DNA of 64,000 nt from Barnesiella propionica (lineage in GTDB: Bacteria > Bacteroidota > Bacteroidia > Bacteroidales > Barnesiellaceae), in NCBI RefSeq assembly GCF_025567045.1, contig NZ_JAOQJK010000001.1, forward strand, positions 447,498 through 511,497, written 5' to 3'. This document shows positions 36,860 through 45,966 of this stretch, piece after piece. The first letter of the stretch is position 1, and each line of letters starts with the position of its first letter. The notes beneath the pieces were generated by a model, which did not search any database, was not told where the DNA came from, and was given only the letters and a program-made list of their open reading frames with translations. The position numbers and the translations under genes were made by a program.

Positions 36860-39800
36860 TTAATGAAATAAGTTGTTTAGAGATTCTTCGTTTTCTACGA
36901 TATGTTTATCGAAATTCCCAACGAGATAATAGAATTGAGTATTGTCGAAAAGAATTAATTTGTCATATTTTTTTCCTTTTGATTCTCCTAATATTATTTT
37001 ATCGTTTTCTTCCCGGGATAATATCTTGTATTTCTTTTTATTCAGCGATCCCAGAACCGTTTGGTATGTTTTGATTGCCTGCGGATCATTGCTGTTACAT
37101 ATGATTGCATAAACTTCCGTACAATAACTGAATATCTTAGCTTGTTTGGTGAGCTGATCCCACATATTTCCCGACTTTTTATTTAAATTTATCGTAGTTA
37201 TATTTTCAATTTTAGTTAGTTTATTAAATATATCTATAGGGGAAAGATTTTCTTTCTTTTTCATCTCCGGTTCTTTTTTAATCCCGGTAGGACGTGAAGC
37301 TGTAATTTTTTTAGTATTGTCTTTTTCCCATTTCTTTGCCATGACCTTGAGTCGTTCGTAGTTTGTATCTGAAACATTAGCGGTTTTGAACTTGATTCCT
37401 AAGGTACGGGCATAGGAACCTATGCTATCTGTTCGTGAGCCGTCCGTGGTAAGATATAGATTCCGGAGAGTGAATTTTCTCTCAGGATAGTAAGTAATCA
37501 GGTTTTCGAGTCCGGACGATTCTTCTTCAAACAGCCAGATATTTCCCAAAGACCTGTTTTCGAATGCTATCAAAATAGCCGGATCTTTCAGCCCTTTCTC
37601 CTTGAATACATGATTGTTATAGGCCGATTTGGTTGGTAAAACCAGGATGATCTCGTTTTTGCCGGTATCGTTGCCGGACAGGTCGGCATTCACTGTGATA
37701 TCTTCATTATAGGTCAGATATGTATTTAGCGCTGTTTCCAGGCGTTCGCATTCTTTCTTCGTATAACATAACTGATGGGTGGTGAATCCCAACTCAGAGG
37801 GTGTTCCTTCTGGCAGACGGATAGAAACGACTTGACTGCTCTTGTTTTCTATATCATGTCTCAAAACCCATATTTCTTTTTCACCATGAGCCGATAAAAC
37901 CGTTTCTATGTTTAGCTCATTTTCGCTGTTGCCGTTATATTCGGTACAAGTTTGGGGATACCTCCAATTGCCGTATTTAAGTAGAATGTCGCCGTCCTTT
38001 AACAAGTTAGTATATCCTATCGTATCTATTACCTGAATACATACGGCTTTGGGAACATTGGTTATGAATTCTTCCATGTCGCCGATATCGTTTCCGTTTT
38101 CGTCACAATAATAACTCTTTCCGTCAGGAGCGAAGCGCATGTAGTGGTATACGGCATCATTGTTCATGATATAAGCCGGTTCGCCGAATTCATTTTCCCC
38201 TATAAAAGAACTGAAGTTTCCATATATATTGTTTGACACCCGGACGTTATAGTATAGTGCTCCTTCATAATAAGTCCGGGATGGCTTTCCAAAATCATTT
38301 AATGACATCTGTGATAAGATATTATTAAAACCTTTATCATATTTCATGGAGACGCTCGATATGACTTTTTGAGAATTGTCATATATGGTAATTAATTTTG
38401 TCCGGGATACCGTATCAATGGCGATAGTTCTTATGCTCCAGTTCTGGTCATCGGGTATGACGTAGTTATTCAGTGTATCTGCATAGAACTCATAAGATCT
38501 TTGGGGAACCTTGTCATATTCGTAAAAAGTGTAATGTTTGGAATATCCTCCGTTCATTATCGGTTTTCCGTTCAGATCATAATATTCGACAAGAACGTCA
38601 TTCCCGTGGGAATCCGCCGAATCTATCCGGCAGATATTCTTATCGAGCCACTTGTATATGGTTTTGCCGTCTTTATAGGACTGCCTGTCATATGTCAGGT
38701 ATAAACTGTCTCCTCCGGCACTATATTCCTGTAAAGATTTTGTTTCTGATCCTTCGTAAGTAATAACTTGTTTACAGCAATTCAGTACATTATTTACATA
38801 ATTACCCTGGGGATTTTTCAATTCAAAATAGATTTCATTACCGTTCTTATCGTAATCTTTCCGGATTTGAGCGATGTTCAGGCTATCCGATCCGGTAAGA
38901 TTTCCGTTTATATCGAAATAAGATACTTTGATAACCTGTCCTTTTTCATTAAATTCGTTTGTTATGCAATGAACGCCGTTTTGGTTTTTATCTTTTTTAT
39001 TATTTTCATCTAAAAATTCTTGTTTAATCAGCCTGCCGTATTCATCGTATGTATACTTACTTTTAATGTGATTGTCGCTTTTGCTTGCTGATATACGTAT
39101 CGGTTTCCAATTATTATCGTAATAACATGAACTTGTTTGCTGTCCGTTTTTATCATATTCCGCGTACCAGCCGCAATTACCATAATCGTCGATCATATAA
39201 TTGCCGATAGCATTACAGGAAGCTTCTTTTATTTGTAATCCGTCTTTGTCGTATTCCTTTTTTGTCATATAAGCGCCATCCTTATTTTTGGCCCGGTAAC
39301 CCTGTTCGTCCATATATTCATATAATATTTCATTACCCTGCTCATCGTAAGTGATGTGTACATAATTAGCTCCTGCTTCCAGGCTGTCCTTTCTCATTTT
39401 TACGGGCATTCCCCAGCTGTCGGTATAACTTCCTGTTATTTTATTCTTTTCAATAAATACGGGTGTATAGCAATAGATCAGGTTCATATCTTCATCATAG
39501 GCGCGTTCCTGAATTACGGTTTTACCTTTGGGATCTCCTACCAGTTCCCACTGGCAGATTGTTTTCAGCCTTTCTTTCCACAACTCGTCCGCGCCGGAAT
39601 CATTGTCGTCGTATTGGTTGACCAGGTAAGTTGCCATGGAATGATTTGACGTTAACCGGTGGTAACCGTCGAATGCTTCTATTTTGGTCCAGTGACCTGC
39701 CTCGTTCATTTCCGATAATCTGAAATAAAAAGTAAGGTGTGAAGCTTCTTCCTTTGTCAGCGGTTTTCCGTAACCTTTGAACCAACCGTATTGTTTAATA

Positions 39801-40072
39801 ATTCGGGCATATAGTTCGGGCTCTTTTTTTATTTTATTATGTTCCCGTTTTGTGGAAATAGTTTTGCTTATTCCATAGTTATTGATGTTGATTTTATTGG
39901 CAGGTTTTGCACCCGTTTTTAGGATATTGTCCTGATCGGCTTTGCCTTTCTCCGTGTTACCGAAGATGGATGGAAGAGCGGTTTTTCCTGCATTCGGGGC
40001 AGAGGCATTTCTTTCTTGCGCAAAAGGGGTCATCGTTATTAATAACGACAGGGCCAGTATTATTTTTCTCAT
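36860..40072 (-). CDS. Exported repeat protein, paralogue of the STAND protein's extracytoplasmic region
   Basis: This 1070-residue protein has a signal peptide (MRKIILALSLLITMTPFA, then Q). Residues about 85-720 contain many short repeats of the type Y-D-x-x-G-(N/Q)-(E/x) (TYDEQGNEILYEYMDEQG, KYTYDEYGRLIKQEFLDENN), like WG/YD-type beta repeats. Around 680-770 a PDZ-like segment appears (GYTNLLKDGDILLKYGNWRY). The last 200 residues are a separate, unassigned domain. The first section (QYGWFKGYGKPLTKEEASHL, then FRLSEMNEAGHW) and the PDZ-like section closely follow the periplasmic half of the STAND protein encoded just upstream. It is probably a periplasmic partner or decoy of that sensor. The gene overlaps the STAND gene by 4 nt (ATGA). 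Confidence 0.75.
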   Translation of the reverse strand: MRKIILALSLLITMTPFAQERNASAPNAGKTALPSIFGNTEKGKADQDNILKTGAKPANKININNYGISKTISTKREHNKIKKEPELYARIIKQYGWFKGYGKPLTKEEASHLTFYFRLSEMNEAGHWTKIEAFDGYHRLTSNHSMATYLVNQYDDNDSGADELWKERLKTICQWELVGDPKGKTVIQERAYDEDMNLIYCYTPVFIEKNKITGSYTDSWGMPVKMRKDSLEAGANYVHITYDEQGNEILYEYMDEQGYRAKNKDGAYMTKKEYDKDGLQIKEASCNAIGNYMIDDYGNCGWYAEYDKNGQQTSSCYYDNNWKPIRISASKSDNHIKSKYTYDEYGRLIKQEFLDENNKKDKNQNGVHCITNEFNEKGQVIKVSYFDINGNLTGSDSLNIAQIRKDYDKNGNEIYFELKNPQGNYVNNVLNCCKQVITYEGSETKSLQEYSAGGDSLYLTYDRQSYKDGKTIYKWLDKNICRIDSADSHGNDVLVEYYDLNGKPIMNGGYSKHYTFYEYDKVPQRSYEFYADTLNNYVIPDDQNWSIRTIAIDTVSRTKLITIYDNSQKVISSVSMKYDKGFNNILSQMSLNDFGKPSRTYYEGALYYNVRVSNNIYGNFSSFIGENEFGEPAYIMNNDAVYHYMRFAPDGKSYYCDENGNDIGDMEEFITNVPKAVCIQVIDTIGYTNLLKDGDILLKYGNWRYPQTCTEYNGNSENELNIETVLSAHGEKEIWVLRHDIENKSSQVVSIRLPEGTPSELGFTTHQLCYTKKECERLETALNTYLTYNEDITVNADLSGNDTGKNEIILVLPTKSAYNNHVFKEKGLKDPAILIAFENRSLGNIWLFEEESSGLENLITYYPERKFTLRNLYLTTDGSRTDSIGSYARTLGIKFKTANVSDTNYERLKVMAKKWEKDNTKKITASRPTGIKKEPEMKKKENLSPIDIFNKLTKIENITTINLNKKSGNMWDQLTKQAKIFSYCTEVYAIICNSNDPQAIKTYQTVLGSLNKKKYKILSREENDKIILGESKGKKYDKLILFDNTQFYYLVGNFDKHIVENEESLNNLFH

Positions 40073-43000
40073 AACGGTTTTATGATCTTTTCAAGTCTTT
40101 CTTTTTCTTTTTCTGTATAATAAATGGGATATACCTCTGCCCGGAGAGCTCCGGCAGCTGGTTTACATTCAATGATCCGGCTTGTCTTTTTAACAGGGTC
40201 GTGCCGAACGGCCGTGACCGTACGGGATGAATGCTTTAAATTTTGTAATTCCGAATAAAGACGGCTGTTGTCGGGATTTTTAAAAGAGAATTTCCAGGAA
40301 CCTATGCCGATAAGGATATCTCCGTCCTTTAGCCCCGATTTATAAGCTGTCCCGTTTTTGCTTTCCAGCCTTATAGTCATAGCTTGCGGTGCATTAGAGA
40401 GAGGAGACACCTGGGGTTTTCCATTTTGGATTTTCATATCCGTCCAGTTCCCGTTTTGTTTGCAATATACATAGGATTCTTCTCCGAATTCGTTGATCCC
40501 TTTCAAGTATTCGAATTTCCCGCTAAAATCTTTTATGTACCTTATTTTATAATAATACAGTCCGTCTACGTCCCATGGGGCATAACGTACAGGGCTTCCG
40601 TCTATGCCCATGACCGATTGGGAAATTAGTTCTCCCAGTTCGTCATATTCATAAAGATAAGAGAATATAATTTCGTTATTCTTATTATATAATGTCCGGC
40701 TTAACAGGTTGTTTCCCGTTGAATAGATGCAAGAATCCATGGCATAATCTCCGGTGTTATCGGAACAATAGAGTTTCAGTCCGGTATCCAGGAATTGCGT
40801 CACGACACTTATTTTTTTATCCGGCAAAGTATCTTTATCAATTACGTATTTGTGATATCCGTTATACATGACAGGTTGGTTGTTCTTCCCGTAATATGCT
40901 ATTTCGCAGAGGTCTCCGTTGTTATATTTTTTCTTTTCGTTGAGATAAGGCAGGCTGTCGTTGTCCGCATCTATCGTTACAATATCCAACAAAAGTTTTC
41001 CGTCTTTGCCGAATGTGTTCGTCTGGCTGTATATCGCTTTTTCTTTTCCGTCGATTAACCGGTACCGGGTTTCGTTCAGCAAGTTCTCTTCATGATTCCC
41101 GTACCTATATACGATCCTGGAATAATCTCCTTTCCGGTGAGTAGAGACAGGTTGTCCGTCAATGTCGTAGAAACAGACTAGCGTATCGTTACCCGATCTG
41201 TCTTGTTTGTTTATAATTATCGAACCGTGCTGGCCGGTAGCTAAGACAGGTTTTTGCTCTGCATTGTAAAATCGCCGGGTCGTCTGGTTGTTCTCCAGTT
41301 CCCTTTCTTCATAAGCATATCCGTCTTCGTTATTTACCATCCGGTCGTTATTCCGGTATTTGCATTTCTTCCACTGTCCGTATTTGTCGAAATCGGTATA
41401 TTCGATACGGTCATATCCTTTCACCGTAAGAGGATAACCGTACTGGTCTATGTTGGTCCGTTTTTCGGTTATATGGGTGAGTGAGTCTATCGTATAGGTA
41501 TATCCGTATACTTTTTCATAATTATCTTTCGGGCTGCCGCTTTCATCAAAGAACATGTATTTCACTTCATGGCCGGCCTCGTCCATCGATATCCTCATGC
41601 GGTTAGCTCCGTTACTCCTTACTTTTAGCGGTTTTCCGTATTTATCCATATAGATGGTCCATATTTGCTTGGTTCCGCTTTCGTTATTGTCAGAGATGAA
41701 AGGTTCGTTTTTAACTTTGTTGAATGATTGGGAAATATCGTTGATACTCTGGAAATAAGATAATACGTAAAGTATGGAATTATCTTTCCCGTACGCGATT
41801 TCTTTGGCTACGTTTCCTTTATTATCAGGCTCATATCTCCAATAACTTATTTTTCGGAGCAGATCGGCGAAACGGTATGCATCATTGTCCGAGATATCCT
41901 CATGCAGCGATACTAAAGGTATATGATAGGATTTATTTGTTGTCGTCTCTCCGTAAGCGTTGATGATCTCTGCCCGGGTAAAATGTTTTTGCCAGTGTCC
42001 CTGCCGTGATAAACGGTAGTATGTGCCGAATGTGCTGCGTTCCTTTTCGTCGAGCTGTTTGCCTATTCCCTGCGGCCATCCTTGTACTTTCGTGAACGAT
42101 AAATAATATTCCGACTCGGTTTTCTCATAGGCATACCAATACAAGAATAGGCCTCCGGAAACGAGAAATAAGATAGATACTATGCCGATGAGCAGATTCC
42201 GGATTCTTTTCCGGCTCCTTATTTTTTCCCTTTCCGCTTCTTTTTCTATCTTTTCTCTTTTTCTTTTTTCTTCTTCTAATATTCTTCTCTGTGCCGCTTC
42301 CTGCTTCAGCCGTGTTTCTTCTTGTTTTTTCAGGAGCTGCCGTTTTTCCCTTCTTTCTCCGGCTACCTTGCAGAGGATATCATGGATGAATTCGATTCGT
42401 ATAGAGTTTCCCCAGGCATATCTCCGGATCAGTCTCTGGTCTTCCAGAATATCCAGTTCTTCTTCTTTTACTCCCGATTTAAGTGCGTTGTAAAGCGAAA
42501 TATTCTCACGCCTTCCTTCATCGTTCAGCAGGCTGTCTTCCAGATAATCCGCGCTTGACCGGGATATTTTGCTCATCGACTCTTCGTAAAAAGACTGGAT
42601 GATGTTTCCTCCGAATTTATCGACTAACTCGCTCGAAATGTAATTTGTAGATGTATCTTTCTTTTTATATAATTCACTCAGGAATAAGGAGAGCATCGCC
42701 GAATCGACCTGTATTTCAGGTTTTCCGTCTAATTCGAACGAAGAATCTCCCGTAACTTTTATGATGATCTGTTTAGCGACCTTCTTGTCTATCAGCCCCG
42801 GAATAGGATCTGTGATAATAGTAGCAGCCTGTTCTTCGTTGATGGGCTGCAGGCAGTAGCGGTTTTGTTTTAAGACAGGTATATGGGTGATATTCCGTTC
42901 CAGATAAGAAAGGAAATCTTCACGCAGGGAAAGTACCAGATGAAAATCCGAATGGGGCAGATATTTTGTAGTGATTGGCTCTTCCAGGTCTATGCCTTGC

Positions 43001-43644
43001 AGCAGGTCTTCTATGCAATAAGTATCGGAACCATCGGTCTCCTTGACTTTTTCGTTATTATAATCGGAGGGTTGCGACTGTAAAATGTAATCGGGAACGA
43101 TGCCGTTGAGCAGGTCGGCCAGTTCATCGAAGAAACGGGATATTTTATTCCGGTCTTTTTCGAGTGTAAATATCTCTTCAAACTGGTCTATGACGATCAA
43201 AGGAAAGATTCTTTCATTCTTTTCATCTCTAAAAATATGACGGTGGAAAAACTCCCATAAGCTTTCTTCTCCCGTACGAATAACGGGCACGAGTTCTTCT
43301 ATGCTCCCTTTTGTCTTTTTGAATTGTTTATTTCCCAGGTCGTCCAAATGTTCTTTCCTAAGATTATCAAGGCACTCTATAACCCTTTTTTTTATTTGGG
43401 CGATATAAGGAATATCATTATGGACTAAGCGGATATCCACGGGAAATAAATTGGCGTGACGGGCTATCGGGAAGACTCCGGCATTGAGGATTGACGATTT
43501 TCCGATACCCGATTTTCCGTAAATAATAGTCTGGACGTTCGTTATTATATTTTGAGAAAGAAGCCTTATTTCTTCGCTCCTTCCATACAGGATCTGTCCT
43601 TCCTTATATGTTTTTAGACCTAACCACGGATTTTCGTTTTCCAT
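40069..43644 (-). CDS. Membrane-anchored STAND NTPase with large extracytoplasmic repeat and PDZ-like region
   Basis: This 1191-residue protein starts with an nSTAND1-type signature (NPWLGLKTYKEGQILYGR). Walker A is YGKSGIGKSS (42-51) and Walker B is PLIVIDQFEEIF (148-159). STAND helical segments follow, ending in IEFIHDILCKVAGERREK, then a charged coiled coil (430-480) and one membrane helix (482-504). Residues 505-1191 are outside the cytoplasm: GWPQGIGKQLDEKERSTF, about ten YDxxG-type repeats, and a PDZ-like segment GLKDGDILIGIGSWKFSF. STAND NTPases are signal-driven oligomerising switches. Here the sensor would face the periplasm and the switch the cytoplasm, where the SIR2/TIR protein is encoded 9 nt upstream. 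Confidence 0.82.
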   Translation of the reverse strand: MENENPWLGLKTYKEGQILYGRSEEIRLLSQNIITNVQTIIYGKSGIGKSSILNAGVFPIARHANLFPVDIRLVHNDIPYIAQIKKRVIECLDNLRKEHLDDLGNKQFKKTKGSIEELVPVIRTGEESLWEFFHRHIFRDEKNERIFPLIVIDQFEEIFTLEKDRNKISRFFDELADLLNGIVPDYILQSQPSDYNNEKVKETDGSDTYCIEDLLQGIDLEEPITTKYLPHSDFHLVLSLREDFLSYLERNITHIPVLKQNRYCLQPINEEQAATIITDPIPGLIDKKVAKQIIIKVTGDSSFELDGKPEIQVDSAMLSLFLSELYKKKDTSTNYISSELVDKFGGNIIQSFYEESMSKISRSSADYLEDSLLNDEGRRENISLYNALKSGVKEEELDILEDQRLIRRYAWGNSIRIEFIHDILCKVAGERREKRQLLKKQEETRLKQEAAQRRILEEEKRKREKIEKEAEREKIRSRKRIRNLLIGIVSILFLVSGGLFLYWYAYEKTESEYYLSFTKVQGWPQGIGKQLDEKERSTFGTYYRLSRQGHWQKHFTRAEIINAYGETTTNKSYHIPLVSLHEDISDNDAYRFADLLRKISYWRYEPDNKGNVAKEIAYGKDNSILYVLSYFQSINDISQSFNKVKNEPFISDNNESGTKQIWTIYMDKYGKPLKVRSNGANRMRISMDEAGHEVKYMFFDESGSPKDNYEKVYGYTYTIDSLTHITEKRTNIDQYGYPLTVKGYDRIEYTDFDKYGQWKKCKYRNNDRMVNNEDGYAYEERELENNQTTRRFYNAEQKPVLATGQHGSIIINKQDRSGNDTLVCFYDIDGQPVSTHRKGDYSRIVYRYGNHEENLLNETRYRLIDGKEKAIYSQTNTFGKDGKLLLDIVTIDADNDSLPYLNEKKKYNNGDLCEIAYYGKNNQPVMYNGYHKYVIDKDTLPDKKISVVTQFLDTGLKLYCSDNTGDYAMDSCIYSTGNNLLSRTLYNKNNEIIFSYLYEYDELGELISQSVMGIDGSPVRYAPWDVDGLYYYKIRYIKDFSGKFEYLKGINEFGEESYVYCKQNGNWTDMKIQNGKPQVSPLSNAPQAMTIRLESKNGTAYKSGLKDGDILIGIGSWKFSFKNPDNSRLYSELQNLKHSSRTVTAVRHDPVKKTSRIIECKPAAGALRAEVYPIYYTEKEKERLEKIIKPL

Positions 43645-43653
43645 ATCTTTTTA

Positions 43654-45021
43654 TTAAAGAAGGTTTACTTTATTCATTATGTCATCTGCAATTTCCGAAA
43701 AGTCCATATCCGGTTTGTAGAAAAATGCATTGTGACTTTTCAACCGGTTCGGCAGTTTTATGTTAGGATTGTACATGTCGAAATTTTCTTCGCATATGGG
43801 CAGTATGAATTCCCGTCCCAAACCTATGGCTTGTTCTATGGCATAATCCCATTCTTTGCGATATACATGGTAATCATTCACTTCTTCCGAAATATGATTG
43901 GATAGTAGTGCTACAAAATATTTAGTCGTCTTGATCGCATCCTGGATTTGTTCCATGAAGTCGGCTCCCGTAGATAAGTTTTTCATATCGTACCACACAT
44001 TGAGTCCTTTGGCGGTTAAAGTTTCATATAACGTTTTGGCGATTTCTTTATTCGAACGCGAATAAGAGATGAAAACATCCGTATTCATTCTCGGATGGTC
44101 GAACTTCGTGCGGTTGAAATCTTCCATCCGTTCGCTTAACCGGTGCTCTATTTCATCAATGACTTTTTCAGGATCTTTTTGAATAAACGTATTGGTCCGG
44201 TTCAGGAAATCGATCAGGCTGTCTTCTACATCATTATCGACCATCATACCCGACGGGTTCGATTCGAGGGATATTTTCATCGAATACCAGATGAACCTGA
44301 ATAACCAGTCCGAGTAGTTGCCTCCCAGTACCAGCAGATATTTGTTGCTTATCACCTCTGACAGGACTTTGGGACGGAACCCTTCTGTGAGCCATGATTT
44401 GCAGAAACTCAGCATATCATGATCCGTTACTACGAAACGATGAGGATTCTTGTCTACTTTCCCGAACATGTAGTATAGAGTAGGGTTGTATATGTCCGAT
44501 TTTTTAGCGATATCTCCTTTGTTCGGTACATTGGTCGTGGCCGGGTTATTGCTGAACGCCAGTACTTTTACATTCCTTTCTTTCCATACCTCCCTCATTG
44601 TGTTTTCCACGATAGGATCGAATGTGGTAGTAATAACGAACGGGAATTGCTTAATAGAAAGAAGCCTTTTCAATGTACGGGAAGGTTCGAACTTTTTTAA
44701 CTGGAAGATATTGTTCAATATTCCGTAAATGTTATCCCTGTTCTTGAACTTCTGGATGAACTTATCGTCATATACCAATTGGGAAAACGTTTGAGGATGA
44801 GTTTCTATCTGGCATAATTTCGCGATAGAATCTATTAAAGTCTGGTAAAGATTGACTTCGTTGTCTATCAGTATATTCTGTCCTATCACAGGAATTACGT
44901 TTCCGGCCATTATCTGATCTGTCAGTATAGTCCATTTGCGTTCTTCTTCGATTTTTACGGGATCGATGTCGAAACCGGCAGGGAACAAGTCTGAAAGTTG
45001 GATATCGTTTAAATCTTCCAT
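43654..45021 (-). CDS. SIR2-like and TIR domain fusion protein
   Basis: This 455-residue cytoplasmic protein has a SIR2-like Rossmann domain at about 28-300 (NVIPVIGQNILID near 41, FVITTTFDPIVEN near 128, YYMFGKVDKNPH near 183, YLLVLGGNYSDWLFRF near 228). A TIR domain follows at 313-450 (DVFISYSRSNKEIAKTLYE, GLNVWYDMKNLSTGADF, FVALLSNHISEE, YRKEWDYAIEQAIG). The TIR keeps a Glu at 390 in the position of the catalytic glutamate of TIR NADases. In the SIR2 part the usual Asn of TTNxD is Thr and the usual His of xHG is Phe, so it may bind NAD without cleaving it. TIR and SIR2 domains are core parts of several NAD-based anti-phage systems; this protein is the likely signal generator or effector. 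Confidence 0.85.
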   Translation of the reverse strand: MEDLNDIQLSDLFPAGFDIDPVKIEEERKWTILTDQIMAGNVIPVIGQNILIDNEVNLYQTLIDSIAKLCQIETHPQTFSQLVYDDKFIQKFKNRDNIYGILNNIFQLKKFEPSRTLKRLLSIKQFPFVITTTFDPIVENTMREVWKERNVKVLAFSNNPATTNVPNKGDIAKKSDIYNPTLYYMFGKVDKNPHRFVVTDHDMLSFCKSWLTEGFRPKVLSEVISNKYLLVLGGNYSDWLFRFIWYSMKISLESNPSGMMVDNDVEDSLIDFLNRTNTFIQKDPEKVIDEIEHRLSERMEDFNRTKFDHPRMNTDVFISYSRSNKEIAKTLYETLTAKGLNVWYDMKNLSTGADFMEQIQDAIKTTKYFVALLSNHISEEVNDYHVYRKEWDYAIEQAIGLGREFILPICEENFDMYNPNIKLPNRLKSHNAFFYKPDMDFSEIADDIMNKVNLL

Positions 45022-45120
45022 GTATGTACGATTATTTGATGTGAAAATTAAGGTAATGAGGCAGCCGGAAGCTCAGTCTTTATCACGTACGATGTTATTT
45101 CGTATCTTGCTGTTTATTTC

Positions 45121-45152
45121 CCGGACAGGTTCCGCCGCGGTTGCCTGTCCGG
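45121..45152 (-). terminator. Hairpin in the 142-bp gap before the SIR2/TIR gene
   Basis: Arms 45121-45129 (CCGGACAGG) and 45144-45152 are perfect complements around a 14-nt loop. The minus-strand continuation is A-rich with few U, so this may be a weak terminator or attenuator dividing the operon into a peptidase part and a sensor part. No -7 consensus is visible between it and 45021. Confidence 0.45.
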
Positions 45153-45163
45153 TATAATAAAGA

Positions 45164-45673
45164 CTATAATTTATTTCCGCATGAACTGCAAAATTTTGCA
45201 TCCCCTTCGAGTTGTTTCCCGCAGTGGGTACAGAATTTTCCCGGGGCAGAGTTCGCCGGAGCCGCATGTACCTGCGAACTTTCCCGTTGGATAGTATCGG
45301 CGGCGATTTCCAGCACCTTATCGTCTATCTTGGATTGAGAGATAAGCCCTGATATCTGGGTAATGATTACCGGCCAGAAGAAAAACAGGGAGATGACCGT
45401 AGGAACGGCCTGCTGTCCGAATATACCTACTCCGGCTTCGATGCGGATGTTGTTACCCTGCGGGAATATATTTACCTTAAGGGCTGTTTTCATACCTAAC
45501 ACGGCTTTGAACAAGTTCCCCTTGGTAATGGATATGTCATAACCTCCGCTTATTAATTCTTCGGTTTGTACTTCGTAGTTTTCGTTGGCGAACGATGTGG
45601 CGATCTCTTGCGCTACCATAGGGATGAGGGCAGGAGATGCAAAAAAAGTTTTGGATGATTTGAAAGTTCCCAT
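45164..45673 (-). CDS. Membrane-associated protein with C-terminal zinc ribbon
   Basis: This 169-residue protein has an N-terminal alpha/beta part (FFASPALIPMVAQEIATSF, VFGMKTALKVNIFPQG-type strands) that resembles small bacterial domains of unknown function. One hydrophobic segment follows (TVISLFFFWPVIITQISGLI). The C-terminus is a zinc ribbon (FCTHCGKQLEGDAKFCSSCG). The gene is 6 nt downstream of the 87-residue gene and belongs to the M48 part of the operon. A similar CxxC zinc ribbon ends the M48 peptidase, suggesting that both use the same docking surface. Confidence 0.7.
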   Translation of the reverse strand: MGTFKSSKTFFASPALIPMVAQEIATSFANENYEVQTEELISGGYDISITKGNLFKAVLGMKTALKVNIFPQGNNIRIEAGVGIFGQQAVPTVISLFFFWPVIITQISGLISQSKIDDKVLEIAADTIQRESSQVHAAPANSAPGKFCTHCGKQLEGDAKFCSSCGNKL

Positions 45674-45679
45674 GGCTGT

Positions 45680-45943
45680 TTATCGTTTATGATATAGATC
45701 CTGTATTTCTTTATATTGGTAAATGGCGTGTAGTACGCTCATCTCGGCAAGCAGTTTTTCCACCTCGGCAAGTTGCTCCGGAGGAAAGTTCTTTTCGATG
45801 TGTTTCAGTAACGATATTACCAGCCGGGTCTGCTCTTCCAGTTCTTCGTCGGTTACGATGCGGTCTTCCATTATTTTTTTGAATGTGGGTTGCGTGGCAA
45901 CCAGTTCGTCTATGCGAAACATTCCGTTCTTATCGAATAGCAT
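45680..45943 (-). CDS. Small helical protein of unknown function
   Basis: This 87-residue protein (MLFDKNGMFRIDELVATQPT) is acidic and mostly helical, with heptad-like Leu/Ile spacing (EEQTRLVISLLKHIEKNFPP). No motif is recognised. It sits between the peptidase gene (23 nt) and the zinc-ribbon gene (6 nt) in the operon and may be an adaptor. Its position and coupling, rather than sequence similarity, support that it is real. Confidence 0.65.
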   Translation of the reverse strand: MLFDKNGMFRIDELVATQPTFKKIMEDRIVTDEELEEQTRLVISLLKHIEKNFPPEQLAEVEKLLAEMSVLHAIYQYKEIQDLYHKR

Positions 45944-45966
45944 AAGGGGATAGGGTTTATGTTGTG

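Noticed and set aside
36860-43644. YD-type repeats as a sign of Rhs/polymorphic toxins
   Set aside because: There is no RHS core shell, no PxxxxDPxGL boundary and no variable C-terminal toxin; one protein carries a STAND module and both carry a PDZ-like segment instead.
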